From Saccharofermentans sp. (GTDB taxonomy: Bacteria > Bacillota > Clostridia > Saccharofermentanales > Saccharofermentanaceae), in contig JAEFAZ010000004.1 of NCBI GenBank assembly GCA_016292135.1, positions 62,001-126,000 of the forward strand: a DNA stretch of 64,000 nucleotides. The letters run 5' to 3'. The position numbers were made by a program, and so were the translations under genes. Positions 1 to 11,414 of this stretch are shown piece after piece; position 1 is the first letter of the stretch; every line of letters starts with the position of its first letter. Under the pieces are notes generated by a model, which saw nothing but the letters and a program-made list of their open reading frames with translations, made no database searches and was not told where the DNA came from.

Positions 1-2118
<2,118 letters not shown>

Positions 2119-2122
<4 letters not shown>

Positions 2123-3237
2123 GATCTGCCGATCAACAGATACAGCCCGAACAACAATACCAAGAAGACAATGTTCACGAGTGAAAATGCCGGGATATAG
2201 CCCGGTGTTTTCTTGTCTTCGGGCTTAGGCATGGCACTGTGGAACTTGTAAGTAATGAGGCTTGCCATGCTTGCGATCAGCGTTCCCAGGCCGCCAAGGT
2301 TCGTACCGATTATCAGTGCATCAGCGTTATCTGTGAAAGCCGAAAGAAGAAGAGCTGCAGGCACATTGCTTATCACCTGCGAAGACAGGACGGCCGTAAG
2401 GACGGGCGCATTCCCGACCACATTTCCTATCACATCCTTTACGGCATCGATCCTTCCCATGTTGCCGACGAAGACAAAGAAGAATACGAAAGTTATAAGG
2501 AGCGTGAAATCCACATAGTGAAACGCTTTTCGATCGATAACGAGCATGGCGGCGATGAGCACTGCCAGGACTATGCGGTAATCGATGACTCTTGCGACCA
2601 CAAGAAGGCAGCAAAGGAAGAGCAGAAGACTTATCAGCAGTTTGGGCTTGTTAAGAGGGGTTAACTTGCCGCTCTCTCTTTTCGAAGATCCGCCCTTCCT
2701 GCAGAGAATGAACACTGCCAGGCTGACAAGTGCCAGTGACAGGAGCGAATACGGCAGCATAAGCAGGAGAAAGTGACCCAGGGGAACGGAATATCTTGTG
2801 TAAAGATAAAGGTTCTGAGGGTTGCCGATCGGGGTCTGCATGCTGCCTAAGTTGGCAGCGACCGTCATGAGGATCAGGGTGTAAGTGGTGTTCTTCCTGT
2901 CACCGAAAGAGGTCATGACACCGATCGCAAAAGGCACCATCGTAACGAGCGTCACATCGTTCGTAAGTATCATGCCCATGAAGAAACAGAGCCACACAAG
3001 TATCAGCGACACGGCCCCGGAAGAATGTACTCTGGCAAGGAGCATGTCAGTCAGGCGCTTGAAAAGACCTATCCTGACGAGTTCGGCGACAACCAGCATC
3101 ATGCTGAAAAGGATCCCCAATACACGCCAGTCGATATAAGCAAGATATTCCTGATCCGGGTGCACGAAAAAGCAGGATACTATGGCAAGTATCCCTGAAA
3201 TAAAAAGTACCGGATCTTTTTTAAGATATTTGAGCAT
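2119..3237 (-). CDS. ArsB/CitM-type anion transporter family membrane protein
   Basis: 372 residues, almost entirely hydrophobic, with about ten membrane segments. The segment MILTNDVTLVTMVPFAIGV (residues ~92-110) and the loop NLGSMQTPIGNPQNLYLY (~129-146) are the signature of the ion-transporter superfamily holding ArsB, CitM and DASS carriers; the second half repeats it as QVISNVPAALLLSAF and GTNLGGLGTLIASMASLI. It is somewhat shorter than typical members (~420). The substrate cannot be read from sequence: citrate, other dicarboxylates or oxyanions are all possible. It is monocistronic, and its TAA overlaps the TAA of the convergent glycosyltransferase. Confidence 0.8.
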
Positions 3238-3319
3238 ACCGCGAGATTGTACACCTTGCAGCGCGAAAAGTGTACAGCTATATTCCAGCTCCTCCCGAAA
3301 ACGGAAAAATTGTAGTTTT

Positions 3320-3339
3320 TTGTGAGATTTTGTGAGATT
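3320..3339 (+). repeat. Tandem 10-bp direct repeat TTGTGAGATT x2
   Basis: TTGTGAGATT occurs twice in succession (3320-3329, 3330-3339), 62 bases before the ATG of the unknown gene at 3402. The TTGTGA core recurs in the hairpin repeats just after the same gene (4173-4297). It may be an operator for that gene, but this is inference. Confidence 0.7.
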
Positions 3340-3401
3340 TTCGGGTCCTTTTCGGGGCTATCATTAGATCACAAGAAATCAGTCTTTCAAGGAGGCCCGC
3401 T

Positions 3402-4148
3402 ATGAACAACCATTTTTATGAACCTCATTTCTCGGCCGAACATATGGCGAGAAAGATCTTTTATCTGGAAGACAAAATGAAAAACCTGAGGAGCGGTTCT
3501 CTGGTCACCAGACGCGGAAATCAATATATCAGGATCCCCGAAAAAAGAAATTCCTACTTTGAGAAAAAGGCAGATTCTCCGGAAGGCAGGATCTTGCTTA
3601 ATGAAATATTGGAAGCGAAAAAAACCAAAAACGAATTATCCCTTATCCTCAAAGAATGGAAAAAATACTATCCATCTGTTGATCTGCTTCCTCCCCCGCC
3701 CTTACGCCGGTCTCTGCCCGTCCCCGAACAGATGACTCTTGAGAATTATCTGAACCATCCAAACTGCAACAATCCCCATCCGAATAAAACTCCTTATGTC
3801 TTTGAGGACATTGTTCTCCGCTCCAGGTTCGAACTGATCGCAGCTCAGGCATTCAAAGATCTTGGCATCAGTTTCAAAAACGAGTTTCCTATAATTACCC
3901 CCGCAGGCATATTCTTCATGGATATGGTTGTTCCTGTTCCTGAGCGCGGAAGGTGTGTGGGATTTGAATTTGCCGGGCGTATCGATGACCCTGTATATAT
4001 GAACAATGTCAACTACAAGATTACAAACTACATAAGTGTCAACCTGATCCCAAATCACGATGTGATATTTGTTTTCGGCGGAAAAGACTGGCTGCCGTCA
4101 ACCGATGAGATAAAGAAAGCCATAATCTTTGGAATAGAAAACTGCTAA
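3402..4148 (+). CDS. Unrecognised protein with PD-(D/E)xK-nuclease-like C-terminal half
   Basis: 248 residues, soluble. The N-terminal ~100 residues are basic and helical. The C-terminal half has the layout of a family of clostridial proteins of unknown role: RSRFELIAAQAF (140-151), then a strand ending in a lone acidic residue (D174 in FFMDMVVP), then GFEFAGRIDDPVYM (187-200; E189) and a terminal strand VIFVFGG. The order E144 / D174 / E189 resembles a PD-(D/E)xK restriction-endonuclease-like core, with the classical lysine replaced. I infer the fold; the function is unknown. AAGGAGG lies before the ATG. The gene stands alone and is flanked on both sides by TTGTGA-type repeats. Confidence 0.6.
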   Translation: MNNHFYEPHFSAEHMARKIFYLEDKMKNLRSGSLVTRRGNQYIRIPEKRNSYFEKKADSPEGRILLNEILEAKKTKNELSLILKEWKKYYPSVDLLPPPPLRRSLPVPEQMTLENYLNHPNCNNPHPNKTPYVFEDIVLRSRFELIAAQAFKDLGISFKNEFPIITPAGIFFMDMVVPVPERGRCVGFEFAGRIDDPVYMNNVNYKITNYISVNLIPNHDVIFVFGGKDWLPSTDEIKKAIIFGIENC

Positions 4149-4172
4149 CCTGAATTTCCGGTTTTCAAAAAA

Positions 4173-4297
4173 GTGTTCACAAAAGTGCTCACAAAAAACC
4201 TCGAGTTGTGAACAGATTTGTGAACCAAGGGGGTAAAAGCGCTTTTGTTCACAAAAGTGTTCACAATAAACAGAAAATTGTGAGCAGATTTGTGAAC
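4173..4297. repeat. Four alternating-orientation repeat units forming two hairpins (72-bp tandem duplication)
   Basis: Each unit is two 8-mers separated by 4 bases. U1 4175-4194 and U3 4247-4266 read GTTCACAA-AAGT-G(C/T)TCACAA. U2 4206-4225 and U4 4278-4297 read TTGTGA(A/G)C-AGAT-TTGTGAAC, nearly the reverse complement of U1/U3. U1-U2 and U3-U4 can each fold into a ~20-bp stem with an 11-base loop. Between the two hairpins sits the perfect palindrome AAAAGCGCTTTT (4235-4246). U1-U2 to U3-U4 is exactly 72 bases, so the block is one hairpin duplicated in tandem. It lies between the nuclease-like gene and the end of trpA. Confidence 0.85.
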
Positions 4298-4311
4298 ACA
4301 CACTTATAACT

Positions 4312-5082
4312 TCAGCTTATGGCATCCTTCATGGACTTAACGTACTTGGCGACGTGCGCGGGAGCGTCCTTGCCGTACTCAGCAACTATCTTCATTATCG
4401 CAGACCCTACAATGACACCGTCGGCGCACTCAGCCATGGCAGCAGCCTGGTCGGGAGTTGAGATGCCGAAGCCGATGGCACAGGGTACGGAAGAACTTGC
4501 CCTGATGGCATCAACGAGTGAAGGGATATCTGTCGTGATCTTGCTCCTGACACCGGTAACACCGAGGCTGGATACAACATAGATGAATCCCTCGGCTTCG
4601 GATGCGATCATGGAGATGCGGTCCTCGGAAGTGGGTGCGATAAGAGATATCAGGTCAACTCCGTACTTACGTGTGATATCCACGAATTCACCCTTCTCCT
4701 CATAAGGAATGTCGGGCAGGATCAGTCCGTCTATGCCTACTTCGGCGCAGCGGGAGATGAATCTCTCGGAGCCGTAGGAGAAGACAACGTTGGCATAAGT
4801 CATGAAGACCATCGGGACGGTTACAGTCTCGCGAAGTCTCGTAACAAGATCGAAGACCTTATCTGTCGTGGTCCCGGAAGACAACGCGCGGAGGCTCGCC
4901 TCCTGGATAACGGGTCCTTCGGCCGTGGGATCCGAAAAGGGGATCCCGAGCTCGATGAGGTCTGCGCCTGAGCGGGCCGCTTCAACGACGATCTCATAGG
5001 TCGTATCCAGATCCGGATCGCCGCATGTGATAAAAGGTATAAACGCTTTGCCTGAGGCAAATGCTTTGGCTATATTACTCAT
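4312..5082 (-). CDS. trpA: Tryptophan synthase alpha subunit
   Basis: 256 residues from the ATG at 5082, chosen because GGGGAGGATATCC precedes it and [20 protein letters not shown] is the normal TrpA start. It cleaves indole-3-glycerol phosphate and passes indole to TrpB in the alpha2-beta2 complex. The catalytic glutamate is in [11 protein letters not shown] (E44). The second acidic residue, usually Asp in ADGP, is Glu here (TAEGPVIQ), a variant I believe occurs in other clostridia. IGFGIS and GVIVGSAI near the end bind phosphate. It is the last gene of the trp operon and overlaps trpB by 8 bases. Confidence 0.97.
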   Translation of the reverse strand: MSNIAKAFASGKAFIPFITCGDPDLDTTYEIVVEAARSGADLIELGIPFSDPTAEGPVIQEASLRALSSGTTTDKVFDLVTRLRETVTVPMVFMTYANVVFSYGSERFISRCAEVGIDGLILPDIPYEEKGEFVDITRKYGVDLISLIAPTSEDRISMIASEAEGFIYVVSSLGVTGVRSKITTDIPSLVDAIRASSSVPCAIGFGISTPDQAAAMAECADGVIVGSAIMKIVAEYGKDAPAHVAKYVKSMKDAIS

Positions 5083-6265
5083 GGATATCCTCCCCTCTGT
5101 ATCTTGCGATCGCAGCGCAGTCCTTGTCTCCGCGGCCGGAGACCGTGATGACCACAAGCTTGTCCTTATCAAGCGTCGGGACGAGCTTGAGCGCATGCGC
5201 CACTGCATGAGCCGATTCGATCGCGGGGATTATGCCCTCTGTGCGTGAAAGATATTCGAAAGCCTTTACGGCTTCTTCGTCGGTTACGGCAACATACTCT
5301 GCGCGGCCCGTGTCGTGAAGGTTCGCGTGCTCGGGTCCGATGCCGGGATAGTCGAGGCCGGCTGAGATCGAATATACGGGTGCGATCTGTCCGAATTCAT
5401 CCTGGCAGAAATAGGATTTCATGCCGTGGAAGATACCGAGCTTGCCCGTGTTGATCGTGGCGGCAGTCTCGAAGGTATCGATACCTCTTCCTGCGGCCTC
5501 ACAACCTATGAGCCTTACGGAACTGTCTTCGATGAAGTGATAGAAAGATCCGATGGCATTGGAACCGCCGCCGCAGCATGCCATTACGACATCCGGCAGG
5601 CGCCCTTCGGCTTCCATCATCTGGGACTTGATCTCGCGGGAGATAACGGCCTGGAAATCACGGACGATAGTCGGGAAGGGGTGAGGTCCCATAACGGAAC
5701 CTAAGCAGTAATGTGTATCGGATATCCTTGAAGTCCATTCGCGCATCGCTTCGGAAACGGCATCCTTCAGGGTCCTGGTACCGGTCTTTACCGGGATGAC
5801 CGTGGCTCCCAGAAGTCTCATCCTGTAAACGTTAAGAGCCTGACGGATCGTATCCTCTTCGCCCATGAAGACGACACATTCCATGTCGAGAAGAGCCGCA
5901 GCTGTTGCAGTGGCAACGCCGTGCTGGCCTGCACCGGTCTCGGCGATGAGGCGGGTCTTGCCCATCTTCTTGGCGAGAAGAGCCTGGCCTAAAACATTGT
6001 TGATCTTGTGGGAACCCGTATGGTTCAGGTCCTCACGCTTGAGATATACCTTGGCGCCTCCGAGGTCACGCGTCATCTTGTCAGCGTAATAGAGAAGGCT
6101 GGGGCGTCCTGCGTAGTTGTTGAACAGATCCGTAAGTTCCTTGTTAAAGGCGGGATCAGCCTTGTAGTGGTTATATGCTTCTTCGAGCTCGATCACGGCG
6201 TTCATCAGAGTCTCGGGGATATACTGTCCGCCGTGGATCCCGAATCTTCCTTTGGGATCATTCAT
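5075..6265 (-). CDS. trpB: Tryptophan synthase beta subunit
   Basis: 396 residues, full length. TrpB condenses indole with serine using pyridoxal phosphate. The PLP lysine is in [11 protein letters not shown] (residues ~80-90), the phosphate-binding glycine loop is [10 protein letters not shown] (~230), and the substrate region [13 protein letters not shown] (~110) is intact. It belongs to the common TrpB1 type that works with TrpA. It overlaps trpF upstream (6258-6265) and trpA downstream, so the three are translationally coupled. Confidence 0.98.
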   Translation of the reverse strand: MNDPKGRFGIHGGQYIPETLMNAVIELEEAYNHYKADPAFNKELTDLFNNYAGRPSLLYYADKMTRDLGGAKVYLKREDLNHTGSHKINNVLGQALLAKKMGKTRLIAETGAGQHGVATATAAALLDMECVVFMGEEDTIRQALNVYRMRLLGATVIPVKTGTRTLKDAVSEAMREWTSRISDTHYCLGSVMGPHPFPTIVRDFQAVISREIKSQMMEAEGRLPDVVMACCGGGSNAIGSFYHFIEDSSVRLIGCEAAGRGIDTFETAATINTGKLGIFHGMKSYFCQDEFGQIAPVYSISAGLDYPGIGPEHANLHDTGRAEYVAVTDEEAVKAFEYLSRTEGIIPAIESAHAVAHALKLVPTLDKDKLVVITVSGRGDKDCAAIARYRGEDIHE

Positions 6266-6863
6266 ATGATCTTACCTCCCTGGCAAATCTTATCATTTTC
6301 GAATAGTCCTTCACGCCGTCATCTTCAACACCGGAGCTGACGTCAACGGCAAAAGGGTGAAGTTTTCTTACGGCTTCACCTATGTTGTCAGGTGTTAAGC
6401 CTCCTGCCAGGAAATAGTCCCTGGTCATTCTTCCGGCATAGAACCAGTTGAAGGTCTTGCCGGTCCCTCCGACACCCGAGTCGAGAAGGATGTAATCGGC
6501 CACGCTCTCGCGGGCTGCCTTGACATCCTCTTCAGATTCAGGCCTGATCATCTTGATCACCCGGAGGAAGGTTTTGCTGCGTATGGCATTTATGTACTCG
6601 TTATCTTCATTTCCATGAAGCTGGATTAGATCAAGTCTCGCATCTTCCGCGGATCTTATTACATAGTCCAGAGGTTCATCGACGAACACTCCGACGGTCT
6701 GTGTTTTCGGGGGCAGAAGCGCCTTCCAGTCGAGGACCTGTTCGGGACTTACGTAGCGGGCGTATTTCTGCGACATTATGAATCCTGCGTAGTCGGCATC
6801 GAGCATCGCTGCGTACCTTACATCGTCTTCGCGCCTTAAACCGCAGAACTTGATCTTTGTCAT
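6258..6863 (-). CDS. trpF: Phosphoribosylanthranilate isomerase
   Basis: 201 residues. It converts N-(5-phosphoribosyl)anthranilate to the carboxyphenylamino-deoxyribulose phosphate. [10 protein letters not shown] near the start holds the catalytic cysteine, LIQLHGNED (~80) and [15 protein letters not shown] (~146-160) are the conserved barrel loops, and [10 protein letters not shown] and VDVSSGVED bind phosphate. It is a stand-alone protein, not fused to TrpC. It has GGAG ahead of the ATG and sits 3 bases after the trpC stop. Confidence 0.97.
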   Translation of the reverse strand: MTKIKFCGLRREDDVRYAAMLDADYAGFIMSQKYARYVSPEQVLDWKALLPPKTQTVGVFVDEPLDYVIRSAEDARLDLIQLHGNEDNEYINAIRSKTFLRVIKMIRPESEEDVKAARESVADYILLDSGVGGTGKTFNWFYAGRMTRDYFLAGGLTPDNIGEAVRKLHPFAVDVSSGVEDDGVKDYSKMIRFAREVRSYE

Positions 6864-6866
6864 GTA

Positions 6867-7658
6867 TTACTCCTTGAGCTTTGCCAGGAATGCCTTCTTG
6901 TCGGCTGACCTCATCATGGCTTCACCTATAAGAACCGCATCTACCTTGTTATCGAGGAGGAGCCTTATGTCTTCGCTTGAACTTATGCCGCTCTCGGCAA
7001 CGAAGAGGATCCCCTCAGGTATTTTATCACGGAGTCTTAAGCAATTGGCGGCATTGACCTCAAAAGTGCGCAGGTCACGGTTGTTGACACCGATGATCGA
7101 AGCTCCGGCATCAATCGCCATCTTAACTTCGTCTTCGTCGTGCGCTTCGACCAGGGCTGCAAGTCCCAGGTCTTCCGCCAGGTTCCTGTATTTACAGAGA
7201 GTCTTCTCGTCAAGTAAGGAACAGATCAGGAGGACCGCGGATGCGCCTGCCAGATATGCTTCATAGATCATGTAGGGTGATACCGTAAAGTCCTTGCGGA
7301 GGACAGGTACGGACACCGAGGATGCTATCTCCTCCAGATAGTTCAGGGAGCCCTTGAACCACTCGGGTTCGGTGAGGACCGATATCGCGGAAGCGCCGGC
7401 TTCCTCGTATTCCCTTGCTATTTCAAGGTAAGGAAAATCCTCTGCGATGATGCCCTTGGACGGGGACGCCTTCTTGCACTCGCAGATGAAGCTCATCCCG
7501 GGCTTCGCGAGAGCGTCCGTGAAAGACGGTACCCTGCCGTTCTCCGACACGAGCTTCTCGTATGCCCTGTCGCGCATGATCTCTTCGGATACGGATTCTT
7601 TCGCCTTGGCGACCCTTATCCTGGTATGCTCAGCTATTTTTTCAAGAATGTCACTCAT
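6867..7658 (-). CDS. trpC: Indole-3-glycerol phosphate synthase
   Basis: 263 residues. The enzyme closes the indole ring. The conserved FICECKKASPSKGII (residues ~54-68) carries a catalytic lysine; VLRKDFTVSPYMIYEA (~119), VEAHDEDE (~165), IGVNNRDLRTF (~190) and VAESGI (~218) are the usual barrel motifs. Full length. It follows trpD by 6 bases. Confidence 0.97.
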   Translation of the reverse strand: MSDILEKIAEHTRIRVAKAKESVSEEIMRDRAYEKLVSENGRVPSFTDALAKPGMSFICECKKASPSKGIIAEDFPYLEIAREYEEAGASAISVLTEPEWFKGSLNYLEEIASSVSVPVLRKDFTVSPYMIYEAYLAGASAVLLICSLLDEKTLCKYRNLAEDLGLAALVEAHDEDEVKMAIDAGASIIGVNNRDLRTFEVNAANCLRLRDKIPEGILFVAESGISSSEDIRLLLDNKVDAVLIGEAMMRSADKKAFLAKLKE

Positions 7659-7664
7659 ATCAGA

Positions 7665-8690
7665 TCAAACCTTTTTCGATAATTCGATGAACTTGTTCAT
7701 CGCTTCTGTTGCCTTGCCGGAATCGATCATCTCACCGGCGATCCTGATGCCGTCAGCGATGCTGTCAGCCTTGCCTGCAACGTAGATAGCGGAACCTGCG
7801 TTCATGAGAACGATGTTGCGGCGCGTGCCCTTGATGGAACCATCCAGGATTCCGCGGGTGATGGCAGCGTTCTCTTCAGGGCTGCCTCCGACGACCTCTT
7901 CCTTTGTTCCTCTTTCAAGACCGAACTGTTCGGGACTGATCTCATATCTTGTGATCACACCGTCCTTGAGCTCAGCGACAGTCGTTGCTGCAGAGATGGA
8001 GATCTCGTCGAGCTTATCCTGTCCGTAAACGACCATGGCACGCTCTGCGCCGAGGCTCTTCAGAACCTCAGCTACAACATCTACCAGATACTCATCGTAG
8101 ACACCGAGCAGGTATCCTTCGGGATGAGCGGGATTCGTTATGGGTCCCAGGATATTGAACACGGTCCTGAAGCCGAGTTCGCGGCGGATGGCGCCGACAT
8201 ACTTCATGGATGTGTGATATTTCTGCGCGAAAAGGAAACAGAAACCGGATTCCCTTAAGATCCTTGAACAGCTCTCGGGCTCAAGATTGATATTTGCTCC
8301 CAAAGCCTCGAGGCAGTCTGCCGTACCGGACTTGGACGATGCTGCGCGGTTGCCGTGCTTGGTGACGTTGGCGCCTGCGGCTGCAGCTATAAATGCCGAT
8401 GTCGTGGAGATATTAAAGCTGCCTGCCCTGTCTCCGCCCGTGCCGACGATCTCGAGCGTCTTGAGACCCGGATGTTCCAGGGGCGTTGCATGCTCCCGCA
8501 TGGCCTGGGCGCAGCCTGCGATCTCATCGATCGTCTCTGCCTTTGCGCTCTTTGTGGAAAGAGCTGCAAGGAATGCGGCGTTCTGTGTCTGACTCGTCTC
8601 GCCGTTCATGATCTCGTTCATTACGGTATAGGCCTCATCGTAGGTCAGGTCTTCCTTATTTACGATCTTTTCGATTGCTTCCTTTATCAT
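7665..8690 (-). CDS. trpD: Anthranilate phosphoribosyltransferase
   Basis: 341 residues if the ATG at 8690 is used. An earlier in-frame ATG at 8696 is only 2 bases from AGGAGG, while 8690 has the ideal 8-base spacing. The enzyme joins anthranilate to PRPP. Motifs: [16 protein letters not shown] (PRPP pyrophosphate loop), [22 protein letters not shown], and a magnesium-site region [16 protein letters not shown]. It stands alone, not fused to TrpG, and sits between trpG and trpC in the operon. Confidence 0.97.
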   Translation of the reverse strand: MIKEAIEKIVNKEDLTYDEAYTVMNEIMNGETSQTQNAAFLAALSTKSAKAETIDEIAGCAQAMREHATPLEHPGLKTLEIVGTGGDRAGSFNISTTSAFIAAAAGANVTKHGNRAASSKSGTADCLEALGANINLEPESCSRILRESGFCFLFAQKYHTSMKYVGAIRRELGFRTVFNILGPITNPAHPEGYLLGVYDEYLVDVVAEVLKSLGAERAMVVYGQDKLDEISISAATTVAELKDGVITRYEISPEQFGLERGTKEEVVGGSPEENAAITRGILDGSIKGTRRNIVLMNAGSAIYVAGKADSIADGIRIAGEMIDSGKATEAMNKFIELSKKV

Positions 8691-8705
8691 CTTCATATCC
8701 TCCTT

Positions 8706-9278
8706 TTATCTCGCGATGTTTATAAAGTTCTTAAGTATCGTCTTGCCTTCAGGTGTCATTATGGATTCCGGGTGGAACTGGAGGCCAAAGATCTCATATT
8801 CCTTATGCTCTACAGCCATTACCTCGCCGTCTGACGTTCTTGCGGTTACCCTGAGACAATCCGGCAGAGACTCCTCTTCAGCCGCAAGGGAATGGTATCT
8901 TGCCACCTTTATCTCTTCAGGCATCCCGCGGAAGATCTTGCTTTGGGTATCGATCTTCGTATCGGACTGCTTGCCGTGCATGAGTTCCTTGGCATAGGTT
9001 ACGACTCCGCCGTAGGCTTCGCAGATGGCCTGGTGGCCAAGGCAGACACCCAGGACGGGGATCTTGCCTGCTGCAGCCTTTGCGACCTCCTCGCAGACGC
9101 CTGCATCACAGGGGCGCCCGGGGCCCGGTGACAGGACTATTCCCGAAGGAGCCTTTGCAAGGATCGCATCCGCTGTAAGTGCATCATTCCTTATGACTTC
9201 AATATCGGGCGTGATCTCGCCGATCAGCTGATAGAGGTTATATGAGAAACTGTCGTAGTTATCTATTATCAGTATCAT
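8706..9278 (-). CDS. trpG: Anthranilate synthase glutamine amidotransferase subunit
   Basis: 190 residues, a class I glutamine amidotransferase. LSPGPGRPCDAG, the nucleophile elbow GVCLGHQAI (C79) and LQFHPESIMTPEG near the end supply the Cys-His-Glu triad. It gives ammonia to TrpE for anthranilate formation. In clostridia the same subunit can also serve folate synthesis (PabA); its place directly after trpE argues for tryptophan. AAGGAGG precedes the ATG. Confidence 0.95.
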   Translation of the reverse strand: MILIIDNYDSFSYNLYQLIGEITPDIEVIRNDALTADAILAKAPSGIVLSPGPGRPCDAGVCEEVAKAAAGKIPVLGVCLGHQAICEAYGGVVTYAKELMHGKQSDTKIDTQSKIFRGMPEEIKVARYHSLAAEEESLPDCLRVTARTSDGEVMAVEHKEYEIFGLQFHPESIMTPEGKTILKNFINIAR

Positions 9279-9290
9279 CTTTTTCCTCCT

Positions 9291-10751
9291 TCACATCTCG
9301 TCGGCGTTCTCGATCGCCCTTATTACCGCTGCAGCCTTGTTGATGCATTCGCGGTACTCATTGGCGGGAACGGAATCGTATACGATGCCTGCGCCGCTCC
9401 TTACGTAGATCTTGCCGTTCTTCTTGTATGCAAGGCGGATCGCGATGCAGGTATCCAGGTTCCCGCCGAAATCGATATAGCCTATGGCGCCGCCGTAGAT
9501 GCCGCGCTTGTTGCCCTCGAGCTCATTGATTATCTGGCATGCCCTGATCTTGGGAGCTCCCGACAGGGTTCCTGCAGGCAGGATCGCATCCACTGCATCG
9601 AGAGCATCCTTGTCGTCCCTGATACGGCCCTTTACGGTCGATCCGATGTGCATGACGTGGGAATATCTTTCGATCGAATGGTACTTGATGACTTCAACTG
9701 ATCCGAACCTCGCGATCTTGCCGATGTCGTTGCGGCCGAGGTCCACGAGCATGTTGTGCTCGGCAAGTTCCTTGGGATCGGCAAGAAGATCGGCTTCCAG
9801 GGCTTTATCTTCTTCCTCTGTCTTTCCTCTCGGGCGTGTTCCCGCAAGAGGGAAGGTGTAGAGGTCACCGTTTTCGAGCTTGACCAGCGTCTCGGGAGAT
9901 GCGCCTGCAACTTCGACATCGGTGCCTGAGAAATAGAACATGTAAGGCGAAGGGTTCATGACGCGGAGGGCTCTGTAGACATTGAGGATGGAACCTTCGT
10001 AATCAGCCTCGAGCCTGTTGGAAAGGACCACCTGGAAGATGTCTCCTTCCTTGATATAGTGCTTTGCGCGCTCGACCATGCTGCAATATTCTTCTTCGTT
10101 GAAAAGAGGGCGGACCTCCGACAGGAGCCTGCCCGCATCTTCGGGGGCAGGCCTGCCGGTGTTTAAGAGGTTTGCTATCTTTTCAAGGTCTGATGTAACC
10201 TTGGCGTAATCCTCTCCGGCATCGTCGAGCCTGACATTGCCTATGAGGATGATCTTCTGTTTAAGGTTATCGAATGCAATGACCTTATCGAAAAGCATAA
10301 GGTCACAGTCCTTGAAGTTTCCGGGATCGTCACAGTCGAGGTCCAGGCTCTTCTCGGCATATTTGATGTAGTCGTAGGAGAAATATCCGACAAGTCCGCC
10401 GGTGAAGGAAGGCATGCCGCTGATAACGGGCGACTTATAGCCCTCCATGAGCTTTCTGATATAGCTTCCGGGATCGGATGTCTCGTATTCTTCGTCACCT
10501 ATCTTGAGGTGACCGTTCATGCAGGTGATCTCAAGAGTGGGATCGAAGCCCAGGAAGGTATATCTTCCCCAGCGTTCCTGATCCTCAACTGATTCAAGGA
10601 TATAAGTGTGATCTGATACGCCTTTTAAGATCTTCAGCGCTTCGATCGGCGTCCTCATGTCGGACAGCATCTCGCACTTAACGGGAGCGATCTGGTATCT
10701 GCCTTCCGCTGCGATCTTCAGGATCTCATCTTTTGCAGGTGCAAACTTCAT
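9291..10751 (-). CDS. trpE: Anthranilate synthase component I
   Basis: 486 residues from the ATG at 10751, which has AAGGAGG 8 bases upstream; the frame stays open further upstream, but that stretch runs through the attenuator terminator and is not coding. Motifs: MNPSPYMFYFSGTDVEVAGASPE, PLAGTRPRG, LVDLGRNDIG, LPAGTLSGAPKIRA and RSGAGIVYDS, all typical of chorismate-binding enzymes; with TrpG it makes anthranilate. The N-terminal region contains the LLES-like element (ILESVEDQERWGRYTFLGF) of the tryptophan feedback site. It is the first gene of the operon, behind the T-box leader. Confidence 0.97.
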   Translation of the reverse strand: MKFAPAKDEILKIAAEGRYQIAPVKCEMLSDMRTPIEALKILKGVSDHTYILESVEDQERWGRYTFLGFDPTLEITCMNGHLKIGDEEYETSDPGSYIRKLMEGYKSPVISGMPSFTGGLVGYFSYDYIKYAEKSLDLDCDDPGNFKDCDLMLFDKVIAFDNLKQKIILIGNVRLDDAGEDYAKVTSDLEKIANLLNTGRPAPEDAGRLLSEVRPLFNEEEYCSMVERAKHYIKEGDIFQVVLSNRLEADYEGSILNVYRALRVMNPSPYMFYFSGTDVEVAGASPETLVKLENGDLYTFPLAGTRPRGKTEEEDKALEADLLADPKELAEHNMLVDLGRNDIGKIARFGSVEVIKYHSIERYSHVMHIGSTVKGRIRDDKDALDAVDAILPAGTLSGAPKIRACQIINELEGNKRGIYGGAIGYIDFGGNLDTCIAIRLAYKKNGKIYVRSGAGIVYDSVPANEYRECINKAAAVIRAIENADEM

Positions 10752-11090
10752 TCCGGTTACCTCCTTCTCGTTCGTCTTTCCGGCTTTTCGAGGGAGGCAA
10801 TAAAAAATCCCCGACAAAAAGCCGATAGCTTTTTTGTCAAGGACGAATCATATTATAATCCGCGGTGCCACCTTGATTCACAATCACTTGTGCACTTACT
10901 CAGGTACCAACATACCCGGGGCTTTCTAACGGGGCCTTCCGTCATGGAATACTCAGCATAAGCTTTTGACCATGCCCTCATCGGACCATTATGATGACCT
11001 GCTCTCCGCCCCAATCTCAGCTTACGGGACTCTCTGTAGGCGCTGTGATCACCTTTACTTCCGAATCAACGGTTTGCTTTTTTCACTTAG
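10752..11090 (-). ncRNA. T-box riboswitch leader of the trp operon (tRNA-Trp, specifier UGG)
   Basis: The conserved T-box GGTGGCACCGCGG is at 10872-10860 on the minus strand. Upstream are the Stem I landmarks: the AGTA element (~11059), GAGAGT and GTAAGCTGAGA, and a specifier loop with UGG at 10988-10986, flanked by the pairing segments TCGG/CCGA and TGATC/GGTCA. UGG is the Trp codon. The T-box UGGC implies pairing with a tRNA end having G at the discriminator, as tRNA-Trp does. Uncharged tRNA-Trp should stabilise the antiterminator and switch on trpEGDCFBA. Confidence 0.95.
10802..10838 (-). terminator. trp operon attenuator terminator
   Basis: On the minus strand GACAAAAAAGC-tatc-GGCTTTTTGTC folds into a stem with one bulged A, followed by GGGG and then ATTTTTTA. 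It competes with the T-box antiterminator and lies about 50 bases before the trpE start. Confidence 0.9.
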
Positions 11091-11095
11091 CACTA

Positions 11096-11124
11096 AAGAT
11101 ATTCCATGAAAAGATGTTTGTCAA
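11096..11124 (-). promoter_or_regulatory. trp operon promoter
   Basis: Minus strand: -35 TTGACA (11124-11119), 17-base spacer, -10 TATCTT (11101-11096). Transcription would start near 11089, just before T-box Stem I. The -35 begins 10 bases after the stop of the small upstream peptide gene. Confidence 0.85.
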
Positions 11125-11134
11125 GGATTTTTTA

Positions 11135-11280
11135 TCACGAGCTCACCGGGAAGAGGACTCTCTTGTATCTTAAACGGTATCTTAAGACCTCATCGATAAA
11201 GTATACCGACAGGCCCCCGAAAAAAGGAAAGGGAATATCTGAAGGAAGATCCTGGCGATCAGGACCCAAGTCTCGTTCAT
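11135..11280 (-). pseudogene. Small membrane peptide gene with apparent -1 frameshift
   Basis: An ATG at 11280-11278 with AAGGAG 9 bases upstream starts MNETWVLIARIFLQIFPFLF and in the direct frame stops at 11182 after 32 residues. A -1 shift on the run of six T (11223-11228 region) continues as FGGLSVYFIDEVLRYRLRYK and ends with RVLFPVSS at TGA 11135, followed by a second stop. The 48-residue product would have one membrane helix and a basic tail, which is more protein-like than the truncated form. It may be a broken gene, a programmed frameshift or a homopolymer error. I do not recognise the family. Confidence 0.45.
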
Positions 11281-11414
11281 CGGCCCTGTCTCCTTTGTCC
11301 GGAATATGTTAGCGTAATATTATCAACATTCCCCGCCCTTTGAAGGAAACCGTGGCGGTTGGCAGTTTTTGCGTGGCGAAATGCAGTATGAACATCCCAT
11401 CACCTCTCTGAACC

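Noticed and set aside
4173..4297. Possible CRISPR array
   Set aside because: Units are inverted rather than direct, only four in number, with unequal spacers and no cas genes nearby; the 58167-58286 array fails the same test.
4098..4301. 67-residue Cys/His-rich frame with a 24-residue repeat (CSQICSQ...CEHFCE)
   Set aside because: It starts with GTG without a ribosome site and is simply the translation of the 72-bp DNA repeat, running on into the antisense of the neighbouring gene.
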